DNA of 12,516 nt from Saccharicrinis sp041584155 (GTDB taxonomy: Bacteria; Bacteroidota; Bacteroidia; Bacteroidales; Marinilabiliaceae). The stretch spans positions 1 through 12,516 of the forward strand of contig JBFHEL010000080.1 of the NCBI GenBank assembly GCA_041584155.1, written 5' to 3'. Position 1 is the first letter of the stretch. The number at the start of each line of letters is the position of its first letter. The notes beneath the pieces are model-generated. The model saw only the letters and a list, made by a program, of their open reading frames with translations. It made no database searches and was not told the DNA's origin. Both the position numbers and the translations under genes were made by a program. Positions 6,608 through 12,516 of this stretch are shown here, piece by piece.

Positions 6608-6618
6608 TTTGCTGTTAA

Positions 6619-6632
6619 ATATTAATTAATAT
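6619..6632. repeat. AT-rich 14-bp palindrome before the DsrE-like gene
   Basis: ATATTAATTAATAT is perfectly self-complementary and sits 12-25 bp upstream of the DsrE-like start codon. It could be an operator for that gene, but such sequences also arise by chance in AT-rich DNA. Confidence 0.2.
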
Positions 6633-6724
6633 ATTGATGGACTAAGGTAATGATTTTTTTGAAGAGGTGTTCCTAAAAGAATAGTGCTTGCAATTCAGCT
6701 ATCAACAAGTGTTAGTCTATTGAA

Positions 6725-7603
6725 TTATGCTAATGCGATAAAGTTTTTTAGTATTGGATTGGTGTTTTTAGTATTCCAAATCATCTTTAGCGTGGTTCGT
6801 TGCTTTATATTATTGAGCTCAATAAATTTGATATTTAAATGAAAACCATATTGTAAAATGGTTGGAACAATAGAAACTCCAAAATGATTCTCTACCAAAC
6901 GGAAGATAGAATTGGCATTCACCGTAGAGTGTGAAAGAATAGGAGAGAAACCTGCATCATCGAATATTTGCATGACTTTTTCATAGTAGGATTCACTATA
7001 GGATGAGTCGAATAATATAAACGGTTCATCTTTTAGTTGCTCCAGACTTGTGAAATTTAATTCGTTTAAGAAATGATGCTGGGGTAAAACCAATGAAAAG
7101 GTGTCTTCGTGTAATGATTTTATCTCCAGTCCTTTGGGTATGCGTTCAATTCTTACAAATCCAATATCTATTTCCTGATTCTGCAAGGCTTGTAATTGTT
7201 GGTTATTGTCCATTTCATTTAAATGAAACAGTACATTAGGATGTGAGGCCTTAAATTTTAATAATAACTCGGGAATAACATTTTGCATGGCAGAACCTAC
7301 AAATCCAAGTTTCAGATTACCATAAATTCCTTTGTTCAATAGTTGTGCATGATTTAATACATCATCCAGACGCGTAAAATTGTTCTTTAATTCTTTTTTC
7401 AGGTATTCTCCGGCTACTGTTAATTCTACTTTCCGGTTATGACGTTTAAATAACTTCATGCCAAGCTCTTCTTCCATTTGTTTTATCTGACGGCTTAAAC
7501 CGGGTTGCGATATAAACAAACGCTCTGCAGCTTTGCGAAAATGTAAATCCTCGGCTACAGCCAAAAAATATTTATAATGACGAAACTCTAATTGATTACT
7601 CAT
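6725..7603 (-). CDS. LysR-type transcriptional regulator, candidate regulator of the hut genes
   Basis: This is a DNA-binding regulator of the LysR family, 292 residues, the usual length. The N-terminal winged helix-turn-helix is residues ~5-64 (LEFRHYKYFLAVAEDLHF, then FRKAAERLFISQPGLSRQI). The C-terminal effector-binding domain, ~90-292, contains GNLKLGFVGSAMQNVIPELL and ends in a typical FGVSIVP segment. The N-terminus resembles the BenM/CatR-like subgroup. The start is taken at ATG 7601-7603, since the in-frame TTG three codons upstream is unlikely. The gene is divergent from hutH, the classic LysR arrangement, and a T-N11-A dyad lies just upstream of its own start, fitting autoregulation. 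Known hut regulators elsewhere are of other families (HutC in proteobacteria, HutP in Bacillus). A LysR role in histidine use is therefore inferred from position; the inducer could be urocanate or histidine, unknown. Confidence 0.93.
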   Translation of the reverse strand: MSNQLEFRHYKYFLAVAEDLHFRKAAERLFISQPGLSRQIKQMEEELGMKLFKRHNRKVELTVAGEYLKKELKNNFTRLDDVLNHAQLLNKGIYGNLKLGFVGSAMQNVIPELLLKFKASHPNVLFHLNEMDNNQQLQALQNQEIDIGFVRIERIPKGLEIKSLHEDTFSLVLPQHHFLNELNFTSLEQLKDEPFILFDSSYSESYYEKVMQIFDDAGFSPILSHSTVNANSIFRLVENHFGVSIVPTILQYGFHLNIKFIELNNIKQRTTLKMIWNTKNTNPILKNFIALA

Positions 7604-7609
7604 AGTTAT

Positions 7610-7617
7610 CAAATATA
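7610..7617 (-). promoter_or_regulatory. Candidate -7 box of the LysR gene
   Basis: On the minus strand TATATTTG fits the Bacteroidota TAnnTTTG -7 consensus, six bases before the LysR ATG. Transcription would start at or very near the ATG, giving a leaderless or nearly leaderless mRNA. The nearest TTTG for a -33 box is 24 bases upstream, longer than usual, so this remains tentative. Confidence 0.3.
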
Positions 7618-7618
7618 T

Positions 7619-7635
7619 AATAAAATGGTCTTATT
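7619..7635. promoter_or_regulatory. Candidate LysR-binding site (T-N11-A dyad) between the LysR gene and hutH
   Basis: AATAA (7619-7623) and TTATT (7631-7635) are inverted around seven bases. They contain the T-N11-A core (T7621, A7633) typical of LysR-family sites. It overlaps the upstream side of the LysR -7 box. It is centred about 41 bp before the start site predicted from the hutH-side TAAATTTG, a position that suits both autorepression and activation of hutH. Confidence 0.35.
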
Positions 7636-7653
7636 CTGTATCAAAACAACTCG

Positions 7654-7661
7654 TAAATTTG
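7654..7661 (+). promoter_or_regulatory. Candidate -7 box of the hut operon
   Basis: TAAATTTG matches TAnnTTTG exactly. No convincing -33 TTTG lies 19-23 bases upstream, which would fit a promoter needing an activator bound at 7619-7635. A start near 7668 gives a leader of about 118 nt before hutH. Confidence 0.35.
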
Positions 7662-7717
7662 TATGATAAGCAAGTTTTAGGTATAAGTGTCAAAACATAA
7701 GTATATATATTGTATTC

Positions 7718-7804
7718 ATGTATAAGGCATTAGGTGCAATAATCTTGTTGTCAGCAATTTTATATGTAGGTCTTAATTTTAAGTTATGTTCAAATACGGT
7801 ATAG
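7718..7804 (+). CDS. Small hydrophobic ORF overlapping the hutH start (28 residues, doubtful)
   Basis: An ATG frame reads MYKALGAIILLSAILYVGL and ends nine residues later, after a short polar tail (NFKLCSNTV). The composition is that of a single membrane span preceded by one lysine. It overlaps the first 19 bases of hutH in another reading frame and lies in the predicted hut leader. It could be an upstream ORF coupled to hutH translation, a remnant of a small membrane-protein gene, or chance. No ribosome binding site is visible. Confidence 0.2.
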   Translation: MYKALGAIILLSAILYVGLNFKLCSNTV

Positions 7805-9276
7805 ATCATTTAACAGTTCAAAAGGCTATGGCTATTGTAAAAGGTGATTTACAGGCCGTTTTAACAAAAGAAGCCATTGATAAAATAAAGGGGTGCAGGA
7901 AAAAAGTGGAGGTGATGGCAGCCGGGAATGAGCCTGTGTATGGCATAAACACAGGTTTTGGGCCTTTGTGTGATACACAAATTACCCCGGAAGAAACCAG
8001 TAAGTTACAGGAAAATCTCTTACTTACCCATGCTGTAGGGGTTGGAAATCCTATTGATAAAGAGTTGTCGAAACTAATGATGATTTGCAAAGTTCATGCC
8101 TTGAGTCAGGGATTTTCAGGGGTTCGACTGAAAGTTATTGAACGCATTATGTATTTTATAAATAATGATGTTTTGCCTCTTGTTCCTGAAAAAGGTTCTG
8201 TGGGTGCTTCGGGTGATCTGGCTCCTTTATCGCATCTGTTTTTACCTTTGATAGGAGAAGGGGAGTTATGGGTAGATGATGAGCTTATTCCAACTAATGA
8301 TTACTATCAGAAACACCAACTAAAACCTTTATCTCTGGAAGCGAAAGAAGGATTAGGTTTAATCAATGGGACGCAGTTTATATTGGCTCATACTATTATG
8401 GGCTTGTATCGTATGGAATATTTGCTTGATTTAGCAGATGTAGCCGGAACCATGAGTTTGGAGGGTTTTATGGGAAGTGCTTCGCCTTTTCGTGAAGAGA
8501 TTCATACCATTCGTCCCTTTAAAGGGAATCTGAGAGTGGCAGAACGTATTCGTTACCTGTTGAAAGATTCTGAAAATGTGCAGGTGCATGAGCATTGTCA
8601 GCGCGTGCAGGACCCTTATTCAATACGGTGTATGCCTCAGGTACATGGTGCTAGTCGTAATGCCTGGAGTCATTTGAATGAGCTGGCCGAAATAGAGATG
8701 AATGCAGTTACCGATAATCCCATTGTTTTAACGGATCGTCTTGCCATTTCGGGAGGTAATTTTCATGGGCAGCCCCTGGCGATGGCACTGGATTATTGTT
8801 CTTTGGCAGCTTCTGAGTTGGGTAATATATCTGATAGACGCTGTTATTTGATGCTGGAAGGAAAGTATGGTCTGCCCCGCTTGCTTACCGAACATGGTGG
8901 GTTGAATTCGGGTTTTATGATCCCCCAATACACAACGGCAGCTCTTGTTTCTGAAAATAAGTCACTCTGTTTCCCTGCTTCGGCCGATAGCATTCCTACC
9001 TCACTGGGACAGGAAGATCATGTGTCAATGGGCAGCATCTCAGGACGAAAGTTTAACCAGATCCTGGGTAATCTGGAAAAAATATTTGCGATAGAGCTGA
9101 TGTATGCTGCACAAGCCATGGAGTTTCGTCGCCCCAATAAATTTTCTCCAGTCATTGAGCAGAATTTTGCCATCATAAGAGAGAAGGTAGCTAAACTTGA
9201 AGATGACAGATTGCTTAAGGATGATATTGCAGTTATGGTGAAGCTTGTTATGCAGAGAGCCTTTGTTGTGAGGTAA
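7786..9276 (+). CDS. hutH: Histidine ammonia-lyase (histidase)
   Basis: HutH removes ammonia from L-histidine to give trans-urocanate, the first step of histidine degradation, in the cytoplasm as a homotetramer. The 496-residue product has the usual length. The Ala-Ser-Gly triplet that cyclises to the MIO cofactor is Ala141-Ser142-Gly143 in GSVGASGDLAPLSH. Other active-site elements are Tyr52 in VYGINTGFG, Tyr278 and Arg281 in QDPYSIRCMPQVHGA, the NAVTDNP segment, and Glu410 and His412 in QEDHVSMGS. It is intact, with no missing residue that I can see. The gene is first in the + strand cluster hutH-hutU-hutI, 71 bp before hutU, and is divergent from a LysR gene across 182 bp carrying a putative LysR site and promoter. 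Histidine, phenylalanine and tyrosine lyases share this fold, but the neighbouring hutU and hutI settle the assignment. Confidence 0.97.
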   Translation: MFKYGIDHLTVQKAMAIVKGDLQAVLTKEAIDKIKGCRKKVEVMAAGNEPVYGINTGFGPLCDTQITPEETSKLQENLLLTHAVGVGNPIDKELSKLMMICKVHALSQGFSGVRLKVIERIMYFINNDVLPLVPEKGSVGASGDLAPLSHLFLPLIGEGELWVDDELIPTNDYYQKHQLKPLSLEAKEGLGLINGTQFILAHTIMGLYRMEYLLDLADVAGTMSLEGFMGSASPFREEIHTIRPFKGNLRVAERIRYLLKDSENVQVHEHCQRVQDPYSIRCMPQVHGASRNAWSHLNELAEIEMNAVTDNPIVLTDRLAISGGNFHGQPLAMALDYCSLAASELGNISDRRCYLMLEGKYGLPRLLTEHGGLNSGFMIPQYTTAALVSENKSLCFPASADSIPTSLGQEDHVSMGSISGRKFNQILGNLEKIFAIELMYAAQAMEFRRPNKFSPVIEQNFAIIREKVAKLEDDRLLKDDIAVMVKLVMQRAFVVR

Positions 9277-9347
9277 GTAAATAGTAAGAGTTAGACGTAA
9301 TAACATAAGTCTCAAATTGTACCAAAAAGGTAGCTAAACAAACTAAT

Positions 9348-11348
9348 ATGACTTTTCAAGAACAAATATTGCAAGGGATTCCAGCTGAATTACCTGCAAA
9401 AAAAGCATATAACAAGCAGGTGAATCATGCACCTAAAAGAAAAGATATTTTGAGTGCCGAAGAAAAACAATTGGCTATTCGTAATGCTTTACGTTATTTT
9501 CCTCAAAAGTGGCATGGGGAGTTGGCCCCGGAATTTGCCCAGGAACTAAAGGAATACGGGCGTATTTATATGTATCGATTTGTACCCGGATACAAGATAT
9601 ATGCCCGTGCTATTGACGAATATCCTGCAAAAAGCAAGCATGCAGCGGCAATCATGCTTATGATACAGAATAACTTAGATCCTGAAGTGGCACAACATCC
9701 TGAAGAGTTGATTACCTATGGTGGTAATGGGGCGGTGTTCCAAAACTGGGCTCAATATCTGCTCACTATGCAGTATTTGGCCAATATGACCGATGAGCAG
9801 ACTTTAAATATGTACTCCGGGCACCCTATGGGTTTGTTTCCTTCATCGAAAGATGCACCAAGAGTGGTGGTTACCAATGGTATGGTGATTCCAAACTATT
9901 CCAAACCGGATGATTGGGAGCGTTTGAATGCCTTGGGGGTTTCGCAATATGGACAAATGACTGCCGGTTCATATATGTATATTGGTCCACAGGGTATTGT
10001 GCATGGCACAACCATCACACTGATGAATGCTTTCAGAAAAATATTAGTTAAAGGTGAAAGAACTGCAGGAAAAGTATTTTTAACAGCAGGGCTGGGGGGT
10101 ATGAGTGGAGCTCAACCAAAGGCAGGAAATATTGCTGGCTGCATTTGCGTTTGTGCCGAAGTTAATCCTTCAGCAGCTAAAAAGCGCTTTGCACAAGGTT
10201 GGGTGGATGTATTGATTGACTCGATGGATGAATTGATTATTCGTGTAAAAAAAGCGCAGCAGAAGAAAGAGGTGGTGTCGATAGCTTTTATTGGTAATGT
10301 GGTTGACGTGTGGGAACGGTTTGATAAGGAAGATGTTTTTGTGCATGTTGGTTCCGACCAAACCTCGTTGCATATTCCATGGACAGGTGGTTATTATCCC
10401 GTTGATGTAAGCTTTGAAGAATCCAACCGGATGATTCGTGAAGAACCAGCTTTATTTAAGGAAAAAGTACAGGCTTCATTGCGTCGTCATGTGGCTGCCA
10501 TCAATAAGCATACGGCCAAAGGAACTTATTTTTTTGATTATGGAAATGCCTTTTTATTGGAGGCCTCGAGGGCAGGAGCCGATGTAATGGCCGAAAATGG
10601 AAAAGATTTCAGGTATAAATCCTATGTGCAGGATATCTTAGGACCGATGTGTTTTGATTATGGTTTTGGTCCTTTTCGTTGGGTTTGTACTTCAGGAAAA
10701 TCAGCAGATTTGGACCGAACAGATAAACTGGCTATGGAGGTGTTGGAGCAAATCATGGAGCACTCACCTGAGGAGATTCAAATGCAGATGCACGACAATA
10801 TAACCTGGATTAAAGATGCCAAGAAAAATAAGTTAGTTGTTGGCTCGCAAGCCCGTATTTTATATGCCGATGCCGAAGGTCGTGCTAAAATAGCAAAGGC
10901 ATTTAATGATGAAGTGTCCTTGGGAAAAATAGGTCCTGTGGTGCTTGGTCGTGATCATCATGATGTGAGTGGAACCGATTCGCCCTATCGCGAGACCTCA
11001 AATATTTATGATGGCAGCCAGTTTACCGCCGATATGGCTATACAAAATGTAATTGGCGATAGCTTTAGAGGTGCAACCTGGGTATCTATCCACAATGGAG
11101 GAGGAGTTGGCTGGGGAGAAGTAATTAACGGAGGTTTTGGTATGCTGTTGGATGGTTCTTCTGAAACGGAAGATAAGCTTAAAAGCATGCTTTTTTACGA
11201 TGTAAATAATGGGATTGCCCGACGTAGCTGGGCTCGAAATAAAGGAGCCCGCCTTGCCATAGAACGAGAAATGGAAAGGAGCCCTAAACTTAAGGTTACT
11301 TTGCCTAATTTAGTGGATGATAACTTACTAAAAGGATTGTTTGAGTAA
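9348..11348 (+). CDS. hutU: Urocanate hydratase (urocanase), long form
   Basis: HutU adds water to urocanate to make 4-imidazolone-5-propionate, using tightly bound NAD+ as an electrophile. NAD-binding and active-site blocks are clear: YGGNGAVFQNWAQYLLTMQYL region near residue 125, QMTAGSYMYIGPQGIVHGT, the glycine-rich GLGGMSGAQ (248-256), IGNVVDVWERF, HVGSDQTSLH, the conserved Cys435 in GPMCFDYGFGPFRW, and GRDHHDVSGTDSPYRET with IHNGGGVGWG toward the C-terminus. At 666 residues it is about 110 longer than the ~557-residue Pseudomonas and Bacillus enzymes. It resembles the longer type found in Bacteroidota and animals. It is 71 bp downstream of hutH, with no terminator between, so probable co-transcription. 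The start ATG has no good Shine-Dalgarno sequence. It is complete and intact. Confidence 0.97.
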   Translation: MTFQEQILQGIPAELPAKKAYNKQVNHAPKRKDILSAEEKQLAIRNALRYFPQKWHGELAPEFAQELKEYGRIYMYRFVPGYKIYARAIDEYPAKSKHAAAIMLMIQNNLDPEVAQHPEELITYGGNGAVFQNWAQYLLTMQYLANMTDEQTLNMYSGHPMGLFPSSKDAPRVVVTNGMVIPNYSKPDDWERLNALGVSQYGQMTAGSYMYIGPQGIVHGTTITLMNAFRKILVKGERTAGKVFLTAGLGGMSGAQPKAGNIAGCICVCAEVNPSAAKKRFAQGWVDVLIDSMDELIIRVKKAQQKKEVVSIAFIGNVVDVWERFDKEDVFVHVGSDQTSLHIPWTGGYYPVDVSFEESNRMIREEPALFKEKVQASLRRHVAAINKHTAKGTYFFDYGNAFLLEASRAGADVMAENGKDFRYKSYVQDILGPMCFDYGFGPFRWVCTSGKSADLDRTDKLAMEVLEQIMEHSPEEIQMQMHDNITWIKDAKKNKLVVGSQARILYADAEGRAKIAKAFNDEVSLGKIGPVVLGRDHHDVSGTDSPYRETSNIYDGSQFTADMAIQNVIGDSFRGATWVSIHNGGGVGWGEVINGGFGMLLDGSSETEDKLKSMLFYDVNNGIARRSWARNKGARLAIEREMERSPKLKVTLPNLVDDNLLKGLFE

Positions 11349-11382
11349 TGTAATCGTCTGACATTTAACTGATTGAATAACT

Positions 11383-11416
11383 TTTGGGAAAGCATTGGTC
11401 CATTTTATTATTTTTG
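11383..11416 (+). promoter_or_regulatory. Candidate internal promoter for hutI
   Basis: TTTG at 11383-11386 is followed by 22 bases and TATTTTTG at 11409-11416, fitting the -33/-7 pattern of Bacteroidota. The start site would fall near 11423, leaving a leader of about nine bases before the hutI ATG. This would let hutI be expressed apart from hutH and hutU. The region is T-rich, so a chance match is possible. Confidence 0.35.
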
Positions 11417-11431
11417 TTTTAATACGTTTTT

Positions 11432-12516
11432 ATGAGAATAATTTTTAAAAATATAAAGCAGCTTGTGCAGGTGCGACATGAACCAATATCGTTTGTGGCG
11501 GGAGAAAAGATGAAAGAATTACCGTGTATTGCTAATGCCTGGCTATTGGTTGAGGAGGGGATTATTGCTGATTTTGGAGAGATGCGTACTTATGCGGATA
11601 TACAAGCCGATGAGGTAATTGATTGCACTGGTAGAGTAATCTTGCCGGCCTGGTGCGATTCGCATACACATATTGTTTATGCCGGTAACAGGGAAAGTGA
11701 ATTTGTAGATCGTATTAATGGTTTAAGCTACGAAGATATTGCCAGCAGAGGAGGAGGGATCCTGAATTCAGCTAAAAAACTACAGCAAACAGCAGAAGAT
11801 GAGCTGTATGAGCAGAGTAAAGTTCGTCTCGAAGAGATTATAGCCATGGGAACCGGAGCTGTTGAAATAAAATCGGGTTATGGTTTAACAGCAGAGTCTG
11901 AGTTGAAGATGCTGCGTGTAATCAAACGCTTAAAAGAAAATTATCAGGTTGAAATTAAGGCTACTTTTCTGGGTGCACATGCTATCCCATTGGAATATAA
12001 GAATAATACCTCAGGCTATCTGGATATGCTGATTAATGATATTCTACCCAAAATTGCAGATCAGAAACTGGCCGATTATGTAGATATCTTTTGCGAGAAA
12101 GGCTATTTTAGTGTGGCTGATACAGAAAAGCTATTGGCAGAAGGACATAAATTTGCTTTAAGATCTAAGATACATGTTAACCAGTTTTCTGCTATTGGCG
12201 GAGTGCAGGCGGGTGTCAAATACAATGCCTTATCGGTTGATCATCTTGAAGAAATGCGTGATGAAGATATTGAAAGTCTTAAAAATACCAGCACCATGCC
12301 GGTGGCTTTACCCTCCTGTTCTTTTTTTCTGAGCATTCCTTATACTCCTGCCCGCCGTATGATAGACGCAGGTTTGCCATTGGCCTTGGCCACGGATTAT
12401 AATCCGGGTTCCACCCCTTCAGGAAATATGAATTTGGTAGTAGCAACAGCTTGTATTAAAATGAAAATGACCCCCGAAGAAGCTATTAATGCAGCTACTA
12501 TTAATGGCGCTTATGC
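11432..12516 (+). CDS. hutI: Imidazolonepropionase (3' end cut by window)
   Basis: HutI hydrolyses 4-imidazolone-5-propionate to N-formimino-L-glutamate, the third step of the pathway. It is a metal-dependent enzyme of the amidohydrolase superfamily. The 361 codons seen run in frame from ATG 11432 to the window edge without a stop; the family is usually about 400-420 residues, so roughly the last 50 are missing. Metal ligands are visible: His78 and His80 in DSHTHIVYAGNR, His248 in HVNQFSAIGG, and Asp322 in ATDYNPGSTPSGNM. Substrate-binding blocks SYEDIASRGGGI, EIKSGYGLT, FLGAHAIP and VDHLEE are also present. The sequence is of the Bacteroidota type (HVNQF in place of the HADE/HADQ motif of other HutI). 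The gene follows hutU by 83 bp, a gap that carries a possible promoter of its own. The enzyme for formiminoglutamate lies beyond the window. Confidence 0.96.
   Translation, partial: MRIIFKNIKQLVQVRHEPISFVAGEKMKELPCIANAWLLVEEGIIADFGEMRTYADIQADEVIDCTGRVILPAWCDSHTHIVYAGNRESEFVDRINGLSYEDIASRGGGILNSAKKLQQTAEDELYEQSKVRLEEIIAMGTGAVEIKSGYGLTAESELKMLRVIKRLKENYQVEIKATFLGAHAIPLEYKNNTSGYLDMLINDILPKIADQKLADYVDIFCEKGYFSVADTEKLLAEGHKFALRSKIHVNQFSAIGGVQAGVKYNALSVDHLEEMRDEDIESLKNTSTMPVALPSCSFFLSIPYTPARRMIDAGLPLALATDYNPGSTPSGNMNLVVATACIKMKMTPEEAINAATINGAY

Noticed and set aside
9277..9347. Terminator or attenuator between hutH and hutU
   Set aside because: Only 4-5 bp stems can be drawn and no T-tract follows.
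10170..10373. 67-codon minus-strand ORF inside hutU, like others at 8728-8928 and 11006-11188
   Set aside because: These are antisense shadows of well-conserved hut coding sequence, without start signals or recognisable products.

Overview
The window reads as chromosomal DNA of a Bacteroidota (Bacteroidetes) bacterium, tentatively a Bacteroidales/Marinilabiliales-like or flavobacterial-type lineage. Three things point there. The DNA is AT-rich, and genes start without clear Shine-Dalgarno sequences. Several candidate promoters fit the Bacteroidota -7 consensus TAnnTTTG. The histidine-degradation enzymes are of the Bacteroidota kind, with a long ~666-residue urocanase and an imidazolonepropionase carrying HVNQFS and CIKMKMTPEEAINAATING motifs. 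The genus cannot be fixed from the sequence alone.

Layout. 1-2505 (+) is the C-terminal part of a large sensor histidine kinase, cut by the window edge. It looks like the tail of a CheB-CheR-PAS-kinase fusion: a CheR-PAS linker, a SNEELQS coiled coil, three PAS domains, HisKA and HATPase. 2599-3702 (-) is a lipoprotein of the serine beta-lactamase/esterase family. 3703-4654 is a gene-poor stretch of about 950 bp. It holds a good-looking orphan + strand promoter, two strong + strand intrinsic terminators with no recognisable gene in front of them, and a cluster of inverted repeats. 4655-5188 (+) is a DUF1697 protein. Convergent to it are three minus-strand genes: a SAM methyltransferase (5303-6097), a stand-alone DsrE-like domain related to the C-terminus of YedF (6269-6607) and a LysR-type regulator (6725-7603). 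A 127-bp inverted-repeat element lies between the DsrE and methyltransferase genes.

From 7786 to the right edge is a histidine utilisation cluster on the + strand: hutH (histidine to urocanate), hutU (urocanate to imidazolonepropionate) and hutI (imidazolonepropionate to N-formimino-L-glutamate, truncated at the edge). The gene for the last step (hutG or ftcD type) must lie outside the window. The LysR gene is divergent from hutH across a 182-bp intergenic region. That region carries a T-N11-A dyad and candidate promoters in both directions, so the LysR protein is the obvious candidate regulator of the pathway. This is inference from position.

The least explained parts are non-coding: the possible small-RNA locus around 3900-4390, the foldable 127-bp element at 6120-6246 (a MITE-like element or an RNA leader of the methyltransferase gene), the inverted-repeat cluster at 4457-4598, and a small hydrophobic ORF overlapping the hutH start. 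No CRISPR array, tRNA, rRNA or complete insertion sequence was seen.
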